Source: a virus. Taken from it: a stretch of 64,000 nt of DNA. The notes under the pieces are model-generated. The model ran no database searches, had not been told where the DNA came from, and saw only the letters and a program-made list of their open reading frames with translations. The stretch spans positions 41,445-105,444 of the IMG/VR virus record IMGVR_UViG_3300037502_002220; one strand, written 5' to 3'. Below are positions 10,199 to 18,840 of this stretch, one piece after another (within the stretch, counting starts at the first letter, position 1; each line of letters begins with the position of its first letter). The translations under genes and the position numbers were made by a program.

Positions 10199-13100
10199 GC
10201 TGTAAAACACCAACGTTTGAAGAACTAATGCAAGCTGTTAAGAACAGGATGTTCTTAAAGATAGCTAAAGAAAAAACTCAAGACGGTATTGTAGAAGCAC
10301 TTAAGTTTACCAGTGATGTTCTTCAATTACGCCAGCAGAATGTAAATCCTAAGAACGTAGGTGATGATACTTCTCGCTATACGTTAATAGATCCTAGTGC
10401 TGGAGATACTTCTGTGTTCTTATCTAATCGTGTAACAGATAGAGTAGCTAGGTACTATCGTAAGATATTTGAGAAACCTAGTAACCCTAATACTGCACAA
10501 ATGGAGTACGGTACTGCTGTACATAAAGTTATGCAGAATCTGTTAGAAGGTAACTATAACAACACGCTAGATATTAATGCTGTGTATGCAGCTCAGGTAA
10601 ACACACCGTACAGCTTAACGTTGGAACAAGTTCAACAGTTAAATAGCTATGCTAAAAAGCTTTTAAAAGATATCGACGCACAACAACAAGCTATTGACCC
10701 TAAAGGTACTTTTAGAATAGCTGTTGAAAACGTAGTCGTAGATCCTGTTAAAGATCTAGCTGGTACAGTAGACTTAGTAGTAGTATTCTCAGATGGTACA
10801 GTAGGAGTCTATGACTTTAAAACAATGTCACCAAAGTCTAATGTCATAGAAAGAAATATGTTTGGTCAAATTACCAACGTAACTGGTAGAGACTTTGTAG
10901 CTGCTACTACTAGAACAGGTTGGAGTATGCAGATGAACTCCTATCGTGATACATTACTAGAATACTACGGTGCTAAAGACGTTAGGTTTACTAGGATTAT
11001 TCCTATGTTTATGAACTATACGTTAGATGATAATAAGCAAATTACTGGTCTTAGAGAAATTATAACTGAAGCTAACTTTGAACAGCTATCACCTAGATCT
11101 GTAGGTGTAGAAAAGTTTACTAACGCAGCTATTAACGAGTTTCTAAAGACTAGGTACGAGTATATAGAGCAGTTAAATAAACAAATACAATCTGCTTCTA
11201 GATTAGAGCGTCCTAAGTTGTATCAACAGCTAAACCAAGTGTATGACTCTATAGATATGTTTGTTAACAACATGGATATTACCATGCTGATTAACGATGC
11301 ACTTGCTGTATCTAAAGGTACTTACGAAACACTAGCTGAACTTAAGGAAGCATATACATTTGTTAAAGCTATAGTAGATCTACAGCGTAACTTATCTGAT
11401 ACTACAGAAGCATTTGATATTACCTTTGATGCTGACGTAATAGATACACTAGCTAAGAATGCAGCAGTACTACATGAAAAGTATATCAAGTTGATTCTTG
11501 ATGGTGTTGAAGGTAGATACGGTAAGCTTAATGTAGAAGGTGGTGAGATACTACTTAGTGAAGATGATCTACTTACACAGATCTTTAGCACTACCACAGA
11601 ATCTCAGAACCCTATTGTAAGATATGCACAAGATTTATTTCAAGGTAGTTACAATTATCAACGTAGAGAATTTAGAGATTTTGATGAAGCATTAGCTAGT
11701 GTAGAGAAACCATTAATAGAATGGGCTAAGTCTAGAGGTGAAACGTTAGCAGATGTATATAAGTATTTACTTGATCTTGAAAACGGTAAGTTCTATGGTA
11801 GAGTAGATCTAGCATTTATTGAACGTGCTAATCAAGAACGTGATGCTGAGAACGTAGAGTTCTTTACTAAGAATTACGAGATAAAAGATAAGAATGCTAA
11901 AGGGGAAACGTATAAAGAATGGTACAATCGCAACATAAAAGAACTAACGCAAGTACTTGAAGCTAGGTTTAAAAACTTAGATGAAAATCAACGTGTAACT
12001 GCTGTACAGCGTGCGCTTGATAATTGGCAGAGTAACAACGATTTAAAGATAGAAAACGGTATACCTAGATACCCTAAAGCTTGGTTGAATAAACACAACA
12101 GTTGGCTTAAGATTAAACCAGGAGTACTTGCTGCTAATCAATCTGAGCAGTATACGTTCATGAAAGCTAATAAACCACTGCTAGATTATTACGAGTTCTT
12201 GCGCGATAGTGTAGCTAAGTGGAGAGGAGAAACTAGCTACAAACTTATAGATAGTTATTTGTTCTATCCTATGGTTAGAGCTAGTGCTATTGAAAAACTA
12301 GGTAGGACTAATGCTTATGATACATTACTTACAGACATTAAAGAAGTACTAGAGATCAAACAAGATGATCAACTCTTTGGTGTATCTGAAATTAATGACG
12401 ATGGTACTATGGTAGAAGCTAAGCAGATACCGCTGTACTTTACACAACCGTTTAGGAACGCTGCTGGTGGTATAGATACATCGCAGATGAGTACAGATAT
12501 CAGTGCTAGCTTTAGGTTAATGGCTAAGTCTGTGTACAATTACAAGTACATGAATCAGATTGAAGCTGATATACTAGCACTGCAAGATCTTCTTAAGATG
12601 GTCAACTACGAAGAAGGTGGTTGGGGTAAGAAGGTAGTTGACTTTATGAACAGTGTAGCTAAGAAAGATAAAACAGAATCTGGTTCTATGACCGATACTG
12701 TATTTAAAGCACTTAGAGACTATCACCTATATGGTATTAGATTACAGCCAGGGTTTAATCCTAAGTTTGTAAAAGCTGTAGATAGTGCGATGCAGTGGTT
12801 TACACTTAGGTCATTAGGTCTAGGTATCATACCAGCTACTACTTCTTATGTTGCTGGTCAAGTAAGTGCTAGGTTAGAAGCTGTTAAAGGTCAAATATGG
12901 GATACTGAAAAGTGGAACTTAGCTACCAAGCTAATGGCTAAAGAATCTAAGAAGTATCACGGTATAGGTTTTTTCTTTGGTGTACACAACGAAGATATGC
13001 TACAAGATATCTTACGCCAACGTGTAGGTGGTGTATCTTCAGTACTAGGTAATACGCTGTACAATAACAATCTTAATAAGTACGTAGATCAGCGTTTGTT

Positions 13101-14193
13101 AATGGCACCGTGGTCTTATGGTCAAGAACGTTTAGATAATCACATTGCTGTAGCAATGGCACACAGCTATGGTTTTGATAGCAACGGTAATGTAAGATTA
13201 TTGACTAATCTACCACAAGAGAATCAAAAGAGTGTATACGAACGCATGATCTTTGATGAAGCTAAAGGTAGCTTTACTATCGAAGGTCTTAATGAAGAAC
13301 AAACTTCTAGGGCTATTATACAGTTTCAACAAGCTGTTAGAGCTGGTCAAAAGCGTGTTACTGGTACACTATCACAAGAAGATATCGCATACTGGCAAAC
13401 TACGTTAACAGGTAAATTAGTAATGATGTTTAAATCTTGGATGCCTTCTATCCTTAAAGAAAGATTTGGTGCTACTAGGTTTAATGACGTACTAGATGTA
13501 GTAGAGCAAGGTAGATATCGTGCTGTATGGGAGAATAACGAAATAGAAGATAACACAAACACACTGGTATATTTCTTACATACTACTAAGAATACAGCAG
13601 CGTTTGTAGTTAAGAATCTATTAATGACAAATAGTATTGCACGTAGGTTTGGTGCTAAGGTTAAGCTAGATGATACTAAACTTAGAAAACAGTACGCTGC
13701 ATTTCTAAAGAAGTATGAGAAGTACCCTGGTATGCTAGAGAAGGTACCTACGTTTGAATCTTTTGTGCAAATGAAAGAAGGTCAAATACGTGCTGCTATT
13801 GGAGAGTTAGAAGTTTTAATACTACTTTCAGCAGCTATATTCTTGTTAGGTTCTGATTTTGATGATGACGGTGAACCACTGTGGTCTGAAACTTGGGTAG
13901 CACACCAGATCTTTAAAGTACTTAACCGTACTAAAACAGAACTTAGCTTTACATATAATGCAACAGAATACGCTAAGCTAGTAGCTAATCCTATACCTCT
14001 TACTGGGTTATTGACACATGTAATTAAGCTACTTGGAAACACAATAGATGAGACTGGTGATACATTACTTGGTGAAAATAATCAACGAGACAAAGCAGAA
14101 AAGTTACATTATACTACAGGACTTATTCAAGGTATGTATCAGCTTAGGAAATTTTTTGATGTCCTTAGCGTTGATGAAGCAGCTACTCGTTAA
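10195..14193 (+). CDS. Giant virion protein with PD-(D/E)XK nuclease domain
   Basis: 1332 residues. The N-terminal region has the RecB/Cas4-like nuclease pattern: GTAVHKVM near 10507 (conserved histidine), then AGTVDLVVVF and GVYDFKT near 10756-10824 (the D and D-x-K catalytic elements). The remaining 1000 residues are helical and unassigned. Near 13800 there is a hydrophobic stretch LEVLILLSAAIFLLG followed by acidic DFDDDGEP. Large nuclease-bearing proteins are typical of the crAss-like virion block next to the RNA polymerase. It is the last gene of the rightward block and ends 20 bases before the opposing terminator. The nuclease may act on incoming DNA; this is inferred. Confidence 0.75.
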   Translation: MSCKTPTFEELMQAVKNRMFLKIAKEKTQDGIVEALKFTSDVLQLRQQNVNPKNVGDDTSRYTLIDPSAGDTSVFLSNRVTDRVARYYRKIFEKPSNPNTAQMEYGTAVHKVMQNLLEGNYNNTLDINAVYAAQVNTPYSLTLEQVQQLNSYAKKLLKDIDAQQQAIDPKGTFRIAVENVVVDPVKDLAGTVDLVVVFSDGTVGVYDFKTMSPKSNVIERNMFGQITNVTGRDFVAATTRTGWSMQMNSYRDTLLEYYGAKDVRFTRIIPMFMNYTLDDNKQITGLREIITEANFEQLSPRSVGVEKFTNAAINEFLKTRYEYIEQLNKQIQSASRLERPKLYQQLNQVYDSIDMFVNNMDITMLINDALAVSKGTYETLAELKEAYTFVKAIVDLQRNLSDTTEAFDITFDADVIDTLAKNAAVLHEKYIKLILDGVEGRYGKLNVEGGEILLSEDDLLTQIFSTTTESQNPIVRYAQDLFQGSYNYQRREFRDFDEALASVEKPLIEWAKSRGETLADVYKYLLDLENGKFYGRVDLAFIERANQERDAENVEFFTKNYEIKDKNAKGETYKEWYNRNIKELTQVLEARFKNLDENQRVTAVQRALDNWQSNNDLKIENGIPRYPKAWLNKHNSWLKIKPGVLAANQSEQYTFMKANKPLLDYYEFLRDSVAKWRGETSYKLIDSYLFYPMVRASAIEKLGRTNAYDTLLTDIKEVLEIKQDDQLFGVSEINDDGTMVEAKQIPLYFTQPFRNAAGGIDTSQMSTDISASFRLMAKSVYNYKYMNQIEADILALQDLLKMVNYEEGGWGKKVVDFMNSVAKKDKTESGSMTDTVFKALRDYHLYGIRLQPGFNPKFVKAVDSAMQWFTLRSLGLGIIPATTSYVAGQVSARLEAVKGQIWDTEKWNLATKLMAKESKKYHGIGFFFGVHNEDMLQDILRQRVGGVSSVLGNTLYNNNLNKYVDQRLLMAPWSYGQERLDNHIAVAMAHSYGFDSNGNVRLLTNLPQENQKSVYERMIFDEAKGSFTIEGLNEEQTSRAIIQFQQAVRAGQKRVTGTLSQEDIAYWQTTLTGKLVMMFKSWMPSILKERFGATRFNDVLDVVEQGRYRAVWENNEIEDNTNTLVYFLHTTKNTAAFVVKNLLMTNSIARRFGAKVKLDDTKLRKQYAAFLKKYEKYPGMLEKVPTFESFVQMKEGQIRAAIGELEVLILLSAAIFLLGSDFDDDGEPLWSETWVAHQIFKVLNRTKTELSFTYNATEYAKLVANPIPLTGLLTHVIKLLGNTIDETGDTLLGENNQRDKAEKLHYTTGLIQGMYQLRKFFDVLSVDEAATR

Positions 14194-14212
14194 AGTACGT
14201 GAGCGGTGCGGT

Positions 14213-14246
14213 AAAAAAAAGGACTACACCGCATTTGGTGTAGCCC
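14213..14246 (-). terminator. Rho-independent terminator of the leftward block
   Basis: Read leftward, a 10-bp stem (14237-14246 with 14221-14230, one G-U pair) around a 6-nt loop is followed by eight U. It ends the long leftward gene block, 22 nt past the last stop codon, and sits between convergent blocks. The same stem could also stop rightward transcription, but the rightward side lacks a clean U run. Confidence 0.85.
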
Positions 14247-14268
14247 CTAAAATTACCCTATGAAAGCA

Positions 14269-14541
14269 TTACAAATTTACACAATAAACTGGATCTTTTA
14301 CAATAATCCTCCTGTTAGTTTTTTCAACATCAACAGGAATAGCTTTGTTACCGTAGACTACAACAACAGGTTCTATGATATGTTTACTGAGTTCTATAGT
14401 CTTAGCTACAATAGCTTTATTAAGACTTTCTAATTCTGCTTTATAAGCCTCGAATCTATTCTGTAGCGTAACTACATCATTAACCATTGCTGCAATCTGC
14501 TCTTCAGAAAGATTACTTTCTGGGTGAAATACTTCTTTCAT
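14269..14541 (-). CDS. Hypothetical protein, last gene of leftward block
   Basis: 90 residues. A coiled-coil-like middle (LQNRFEAYKAELESLNKAI) is followed by a beta-rich C-terminal half (PVVVVYGNKAIPVDVE). I do not recognise it. It lies 2 nt after the preceding gene and just before the block terminator. Confidence 0.6.
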   Translation of the reverse strand: MKEVFHPESNLSEEQIAAMVNDVVTLQNRFEAYKAELESLNKAIVAKTIELSKHIIEPVVVVYGNKAIPVDVEKTNRRIIVKDPVYCVNL

Positions 14542-14543
14542 GT

Positions 14544-14903
14544 TTAAAGTTCTGTGTGATCTAATAATACATTTAACTTCGCGTAAAATTCACTGTGCGT
14601 AATAATCTGATAGTCTCTGTATAGATCTTTAATGATACTAGGTACCTTACAATCCATAGTCTCTACGATAACCCTAGCTAATGTTAAAGCATCTCTACCG
14701 TCTATGTATAGTTCTGGTAGTGCTTCCATGCGTACAATCTCACTATTAAACTCGCGTTCAGACATATGATGCGCACGCATGTACACTCTCTTAGCATCGA
14801 CACCGACATTAACTAACATATACTGTGGATGTGGATCCTCATGTCTGTAAAATATGTAGCGTACTTTCCATATTAAACTAGCGTGTAATGGACTATCCTC
14901 CAT
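14544..14903 (-). CDS. Hypothetical protein
   Basis: 119 residues, rich in aromatic residues and histidine near the N-terminus (WKVRYIFYRHEDPHPQYML), followed by helical segments. No known domain recognised. Its start overlaps the end of the upstream gene by 11 nt. Confidence 0.65.
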   Translation of the reverse strand: MEDSPLHASLIWKVRYIFYRHEDPHPQYMLVNVGVDAKRVYMRAHHMSEREFNSEIVRMEALPELYIDGRDALTLARVIVETMDCKVPSIIKDLYRDYQIITHSEFYAKLNVLLDHTEL

Positions 14904-15225
14904 AGCTTTCGTAGTTATTCTCGATTAGATACTCAAGGTGTTCTTGCATAGACCTTTCATCAGATTCTTTAAGCCTACGCATATCATCAGATGCAGCTTC
15001 ATTAGCTTCATCTCTAGCACGTAAACATACTTCAACAGCTTTAGCTAACACTCTTTTACGTTTATCATTTGCAGATAACCATTCGTTGATCTTAATTAAA
15101 CGTTCTGTCTTACTAAGTGCTGGAAATAAATGTTTATTACAGTAGTTTATGGTATCTTGAAAATCAGGTATACGTGGTATTATTTCGTCGTCTTCTATCT
15201 CCCCGATGGAAAGAGTTTCTTCCAA
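14893..15225 (-). CDS. Hypothetical helical protein
   Basis: 110 residues with charged helices (LSKTERLIKINEWLSANDKR; SDERSMQEHLEYLIENN). No family recognised. It overlaps the upstream membrane-protein gene by 31 nt in another frame, so its start may be somewhat further in. Confidence 0.6.
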   Translation of the reverse strand: MEETLSIGEIEDDEIIPRIPDFQDTINYCNKHLFPALSKTERLIKINEWLSANDKRKRVLAKAVEVCLRARDEANEAASDDMRRLKESDERSMQEHLEYLIENNYESYGG

Positions 15226-15944
15226 CGGGGGTTCTTCTTTTTTTTATCATCTTCCTCCTCAAGATCATCGTCATTTACGTTAGCAGGCTTAGGCTCTGGT
15301 TTAGGTTCTGGCTTAGGTTTATTCTCTACTCTAGGTGCAGGTCTATCTAATACGTTAGATACACCATCATTGACCTGAGCAAATAATCCTAGATAGAACG
15401 GTAAGCTAACGTGCGCTATGAGAATAAATATAGACATAAACGTAGTACCATCTTGAATAGTAAGCAACGCTTTACCTATACTACCTGAAAAGAGAAAGTT
15501 CAAAAACGTGTAAGCTTCTACTTGAGTACCTCTACCTAGTACAATAAACCAAGTGTTAGCAAATGCTGGTAACACCGTCCATAAACCAGACATGAGTACA
15601 TCAAGTAATTCTTTACCAACAACCCAAACATTTTGCTTTAACTTAATAGAAGCATATAACTCTTGGAATTGTCTATACAGTGTACTACCAAAGACTACTG
15701 ATATTGCAGCAATAGCCATATGTGACGCTAACCTTACCCAATAGTTCATATTGTGTAAGAACGCTACGTCAGCAGCTATGAGACCTTCGAGTACAGCTAA
15801 GAATACCAAGAGTGCTTCTTGCAATACTACTTTACGATCACGTATAGCATCGATAATATCAGTACCTTTAGACTTAGATTTAAAGATTGCGTACAACATT
15901 GCTACACCAAGTGCAGCTACAATCATAGGTACATACTGTGTCAT
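15195..15944 (-). CDS. Multi-pass membrane protein with acidic and basic tail
   Basis: 249 residues. Five or six hydrophobic segments occupy the first 190 residues (for example VPMIVAALGVAMLYAIF, LLVFLAVLEGLIAA, FMSIFILIAHVSLPFYLGLF). The cytoplasmic-looking tail has a PEPKPEPKP repeat, an acidic run (DDDLEEEDD) and a basic end (KKKKNPRWKKLF). It starts in a 4-nt overlap with a 27-residue membrane peptide. A lysis, holin or injection-membrane role is possible, but I see no diagnostic motif. Confidence 0.7.
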   Translation of the reverse strand: MTQYVPMIVAALGVAMLYAIFKSKSKGTDIIDAIRDRKVVLQEALLVFLAVLEGLIAADVAFLHNMNYWVRLASHMAIAAISVVFGSTLYRQFQELYASIKLKQNVWVVGKELLDVLMSGLWTVLPAFANTWFIVLGRGTQVEAYTFLNFLFSGSIGKALLTIQDGTTFMSIFILIAHVSLPFYLGLFAQVNDGVSNVLDRPAPRVENKPKPEPKPEPKPANVNDDDLEEEDDKKKKNPRWKKLFPSGR

Positions 15945-16024
15945 TTCTTAGGAAACATTTTTAAATACAATTTGTAAATGAATACTAACCAGATAAGCCA
16001 AGCTATTACGTGTATGATCATCAT
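15941..16024 (-). CDS. 27-residue single-span membrane peptide
   Basis: Very short gene starting at the double ATG at 16022-16024/16019-16021 and ending in a 4-nt overlap with the next start. The product is almost entirely one membrane span (HVIAWLIWLVFIYKLYL) with a basic end. It is overlapped by the gene before it and the gene after it, as expected for a coupled cistron. A small holin or membrane accessory is possible, but this is inferred only from size and position. Confidence 0.55.
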   Translation of the reverse strand: MMIIHVIAWLIWLVFIYKLYLKMFPKK

Positions 16025-16389
16025 ATTCCGTACATTAACTTGCGAATAAAAAGATTCATGTTTGAACTTGCTGAACGAAGATCTAGTATCTTATTCTGTA
16101 CTAAGCTATCTAGTTCTTGTTCTTTTCTATCCATGATCATATTAACTTCTTTTTCAACAGCTTTACGTACGAAATCTTCACGTGTACATAGCGTATCTAC
16201 AATGTGCATACGTTCGTTCTTTAGTACTTTAAAAGTACCTGCGTAAACTTCAGTAGTATCTACAGTACTAATTGAATCTACCGTAGTAGTTTCTTCCCTA
16301 GAACATGCGTACTTGTTAAACATCACTATTACAGCGATCATTACAATACCTTGTACGATGTTACTTATCCAACTTGATTTTTGCGACAT
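16021..16389 (-). CDS. Membrane-anchored protein, possibly spanin-like
   Basis: 122 residues: a membrane anchor at about 10-26 (IVQGIVMIAVIVMFNKYAC), a threonine/serine-rich linker (EETTTVDSISTVDTTEVY), then a charged helical domain (RKAVEKEVNMIMDRKEQELD). This is the layout of an inner-membrane spanin or another single-span periplasmic protein. Neighbouring genes encode other small membrane proteins. No catalytic motif is visible; the spanin idea is tentative. Confidence 0.6.
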   Translation of the reverse strand: MSQKSSWISNIVQGIVMIAVIVMFNKYACSREETTTVDSISTVDTTEVYAGTFKVLKNERMHIVDTLCTREDFVRKAVEKEVNMIMDRKEQELDSLVQNKILDLRSASSNMNLFIRKLMYGI

Positions 16390-16786
16390 GATAATTAGGT
16401 CCTTTTTGAATCTTTCCAGATCGGTTTAACAATAAAAATAAATCATCCACTTGCTGTACTGTGTAACCTTCAAGCATATTATCTTCAATATACTTTTCTA
16501 CTTGCTCTTTAGATGCAGAAGCCTTGCTCATGTTACTGTTATATACAGCAGTCATTGCTTTTCTTACATCATCATAACTGTAACCTAACGCTAATATCTT
16601 AGCCATGGTAACCCACAGTAAGTCTATAGCTTCTTTGAGTTCAGCTTCAGATCTACCGTGTTTAAACTCAGCTTCAAGCTCTTTGAGTTCTTCTTGTATC
16701 AGCTTAGAGTAAAGGCTACAGGTTTTACGATCTCTGTGCATAGGTACTCCAAACTTAGACATCCAAATTTCAACTAGTGTAAACAT
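16361..16786 (-). CDS. MazG-like nucleotide pyrophosphohydrolase
   Basis: 141 residues. The pair LIQEELKELEAE and ELKEAIDLLWVTMA gives the EExxE ... ExxD magnesium-binding helices of the all-alpha NTP-pyrophosphatase family (MazG / phosphoribosyl-ATP pyrophosphohydrolase-like), followed by VYNSNMSK. Such phage enzymes hydrolyse (d)NTPs and may adjust nucleotide pools or alarmone signals. It lies in the nucleotide and replication block and overlaps both neighbours. Confidence 0.8.
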   Translation of the reverse strand: MFTLVEIWMSKFGVPMHRDRKTCSLYSKLIQEELKELEAEFKHGRSEAELKEAIDLLWVTMAKILALGYSYDDVRKAMTAVYNSNMSKASASKEQVEKYIEDNMLEGYTVQQVDDLFLLLNRSGKIQKGPNYHVAKIKLDK

Positions 16787-17651
16787 GTAAAAGGTTTTTA
16801 TATTGTTTAATAGACTCGTGAATTAAATCCTCATCTTTGACTGCAGCGTTAACAGGTATTTTCATATCTACAGGATAGCGTATGATGTTTTTACCATGCC
16901 ACCAACTAGCTGTAGTTACTAACTGGGCACCACAAAGAGCTGCTTCATGATACGCACTCATAGACTTACACCTATTTACTTGCGTATCCATGATAGGGTG
17001 AAATATAAAATGTGGGCTTATATCACAAAGCTTCATAAAGTAAGCCATAGGTTCTGTCCATGTGATTACATCTTGAAACTGTGAATTAAATCCTGTTGGT
17101 GTAATACCCATGAAGTACCACTTAGGTTGCAAGCGATCATCGATTTCTATAAAAACATCTTTGTAGTGTTCGTAATCTTCAAACCTAGCAATAGAACCAC
17201 GTACTACAATAGTAGGTCTTACTTTCTTAGGTTTATAGCTTAGGTTTAAGTTCAAGAAGTTTTTAATAGTAACGATATGATGATCTTTACCTAGCTTTTC
17301 TTTCCAATATTTTGTAAGTTCGTCTGTAGCACAGATTATAGTATCTGCTAACTCTAAACAATCTTGATGATCTCGGTAATGATCTGGGTACTGATCATAG
17401 ATCATAAGATCATCAACATCACATATCACAGGTATACCCATACACTTAGCTACCATAATAGCAAAAAGATGGTCTCTGGTATGTGGCATACTCATAAAGA
17501 GTATAGAAGCACCAGATAATATCCTAGCATGGTTCTCAGCAGGAATGTACATATCTTTAACTGTAAAGTTCCTAGCTGCATGGTGAAGCATGTTATCGAT
17601 CCTGTAATAGTTAGTACCTCTACTTGCTGAACGTACTGTTACAATGGTCAT
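16770..17651 (-). CDS. GT-B-type glycosyltransferase
   Basis: 293 residues. Features that fit a GT4-like fold are the mid-protein CDVDDLMIYDQYPDH, ADTIICATDELTKYW after the first Rossmann-like half, and the C-terminal NRCKSMSAYHEAALCGAQLV, which corresponds to the nucleotide-sugar binding segment. The N-terminal arginine-rich SASRGTNYYRID is typical of short phage members. Likely substrates are phage DNA, virion proteins or host glycans; the sequence does not decide. The start lies about 10 nt after a hairpin with a U run. Confidence 0.7.
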   Translation of the reverse strand: MTIVTVRSASRGTNYYRIDNMLHHAARNFTVKDMYIPAENHARILSGASILFMSMPHTRDHLFAIMVAKCMGIPVICDVDDLMIYDQYPDHYRDHQDCLELADTIICATDELTKYWKEKLGKDHHIVTIKNFLNLNLSYKPKKVRPTIVVRGSIARFEDYEHYKDVFIEIDDRLQPKWYFMGITPTGFNSQFQDVITWTEPMAYFMKLCDISPHFIFHPIMDTQVNRCKSMSAYHEAALCGAQLVTTASWWHGKNIIRYPVDMKIPVNAAVKDEDLIHESIKQYKNLLHVYTS

Positions 17652-17659
17652 AGTTGTAA

Positions 17660-17692
17660 AATTAAAAGATGTGGGATGTTACTCCCACATCT
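17660..17692 (-). terminator. Terminator-like hairpin
   Basis: A 10-bp perfect stem (17683-17692 with 17667-17676) followed leftward by a U-rich tract. The next start codon is about 10 nt further on, leaving no room for a promoter, so it may be an attenuator or an mRNA-processing or stability element instead of a full stop. Confidence 0.7.
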
Positions 17693-17696
17693 AAAG

Positions 17697-17891
17697 TTAT
17701 TTTCTTTTTCTTTCGTTATCCTCTATGATAGCAGAATCTATTTCAAGTGATAAACTAGTAGTCTTACCGTAAACAGTAATATCCATACTTTCAAGTTCAT
17801 CACGTAACTTCTCGTATATACCTTCTGTGTGTGCATGGTCACCATTAAGTACTACATCTAGTGTAACAATTAGTTTCTTTCTAAGATTCAT
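17697..17891 (-). CDS. Hypothetical protein
   Basis: 64 residues: a beta strand (KLIVTLDVVLNGD), a helix (TEGIYEKLRDELES), and a second strand pair (LSLEIDSAII), ending in a basic tail. The beta-alpha-beta pattern resembles a tiny ferredoxin-like fold, but I assign no function. Confidence 0.6.
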   Translation of the reverse strand: MNLRKKLIVTLDVVLNGDHAHTEGIYEKLRDELESMDITVYGKTTSLSLEIDSAIIEDNERKRK

Positions 17892-17897
17892 GGTACA

Positions 17898-18185
17898 CTA
17901 GTTTAAATGTACTTTATCAGATTCTATCTTAGTAGCTAACTTCTGTTCAGCTAACTTTTCAAGAAATGCTACAGGTACTGCAATACAATCATCAATCCTG
18001 TTTACACACTTACAGAAAGCATCAAGTTCTGGTGTAACATCATGCTTAGTACACAGCGTTAAAAAAGCACTGAGCATAGGTTCAAGTTGGCTTTCATCTT
18101 TCATACAAGTAGCTATCTTCCACTCGTAGGTAGTATCTTGATACTCGAAAGAAATAGTACTAGAATTAAAACATATCGTTTGCAT
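17898..18185 (-). CDS. Hypothetical protein
   Basis: 95 residues when started at the ATG at 18183-18185 (MQTICFNS). The frame is open further upstream, but that extension runs through the end of the preceding gene and its hairpin, so the shorter start is preferred. Cysteine-rich middle (FLTLCTKHD, FCKCVNRIDDC). No family recognised. Confidence 0.6.
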   Translation of the reverse strand: MQTICFNSSTISFEYQDTTYEWKIATCMKDESQLEPMLSAFLTLCTKHDVTPELDAFCKCVNRIDDCIAVPVAFLEKLAEQKLATKIESDKVHLN

Positions 18186-18192
18186 AGGAATA

Positions 18193-18232
18193 AATTTAAA
18201 ATGGCTAAGCGCCACCTGTATAATCAGGTGGC
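18193..18232 (-). terminator. Terminator-like hairpin overlapping a gene end
   Basis: An 8-bp perfect stem (18225-18232 with 18211-18218) encodes the last codons of the upstream gene. It is followed by its stop and a TTTTAAATTT tract just before the next start. Probably an attenuator. Confidence 0.5.
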
Positions 18233-18840
18233 AACTTAGGACCATGGTGATCAACATTAAAAGCTTCGTATGTTGGCGGTACGTAAAATGAATCTAACTC
18301 AGAACCTTCTAGTTCTTCTTCAGATACATTGACTTCGTAATGCTCTTGCAACTTACTTTTAAAGATAGTAACAAACTGTTGCTTTTTAGTAAGTACTGCA
18401 TACAATGGATTAACGACTTTGTTTTCATATTCTGTAATACCCATTTTCTTGAGCTGATCTACTGTGAACATTTCAGAAAACTTACCTTCGATAAAGCTAT
18501 TGTAGCTACGATGTAATTCTTTAGGTATTCTAAATACAATAAACACGTGTGCGTTATCTTTTAGTTTCATTGGATAATCATCCTCATAAAACTCATGTGT
18601 GCGCAAGTACGTTAACGCTTGTCGTTGTAACTTAGTCTTGTTTTCTACAAGTGCAAATAAGCGATACCCTACTTGACCATAGTTCTTAGCTTGAAGATAT
18701 CTCAGATCATAAGTACCCCACATAATAGGTCTCGTCATCTGTAATTTACTAAGGCTTTCTTTATCAAAGTAAGATAGCATTGCACGAGCTAGGTAAATCC
18801 TAGTGCGGTTTACATAAATCTTATTTAACTGTATCTTCAT
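18205..18840 (-). CDS. Conserved-type protein of replication block, function unknown
   Basis: 211 residues. Basic N-terminal half (NRTRIYLARAMLSYFDKE) and an acidic, proline-rich end (EEELEGSELDSFYVPP). No catalytic motif that I recognise. It overlaps the upstream gene by 4 nt and lies among nuclease and replication genes, which is the only hint to its role. Confidence 0.65.
   Translation of the reverse strand: MKIQLNKIYVNRTRIYLARAMLSYFDKESLSKLQMTRPIMWGTYDLRYLQAKNYGQVGYRLFALVENKTKLQRQALTYLRTHEFYEDDYPMKLKDNAHVFIVFRIPKELHRSYNSFIEGKFSEMFTVDQLKKMGITEYENKVVNPLYAVLTKKQQFVTIFKSKLQEHYEVNVSEEELEGSELDSFYVPPTYEAFNVDHHGPKLPPDYTGGA

Noticed and set aside
14048-14263. 71-codon plus-strand frame at the end of the giant nuclease protein
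   Set aside because: Overlaps the 1332-residue gene almost fully, in another frame, and runs into the terminator.
15117-15378. Plus-strand frames with glycine/leucine repeats
   Set aside because: Antisense to the PEPKPEPKP repeat of the membrane protein; pure shadow.
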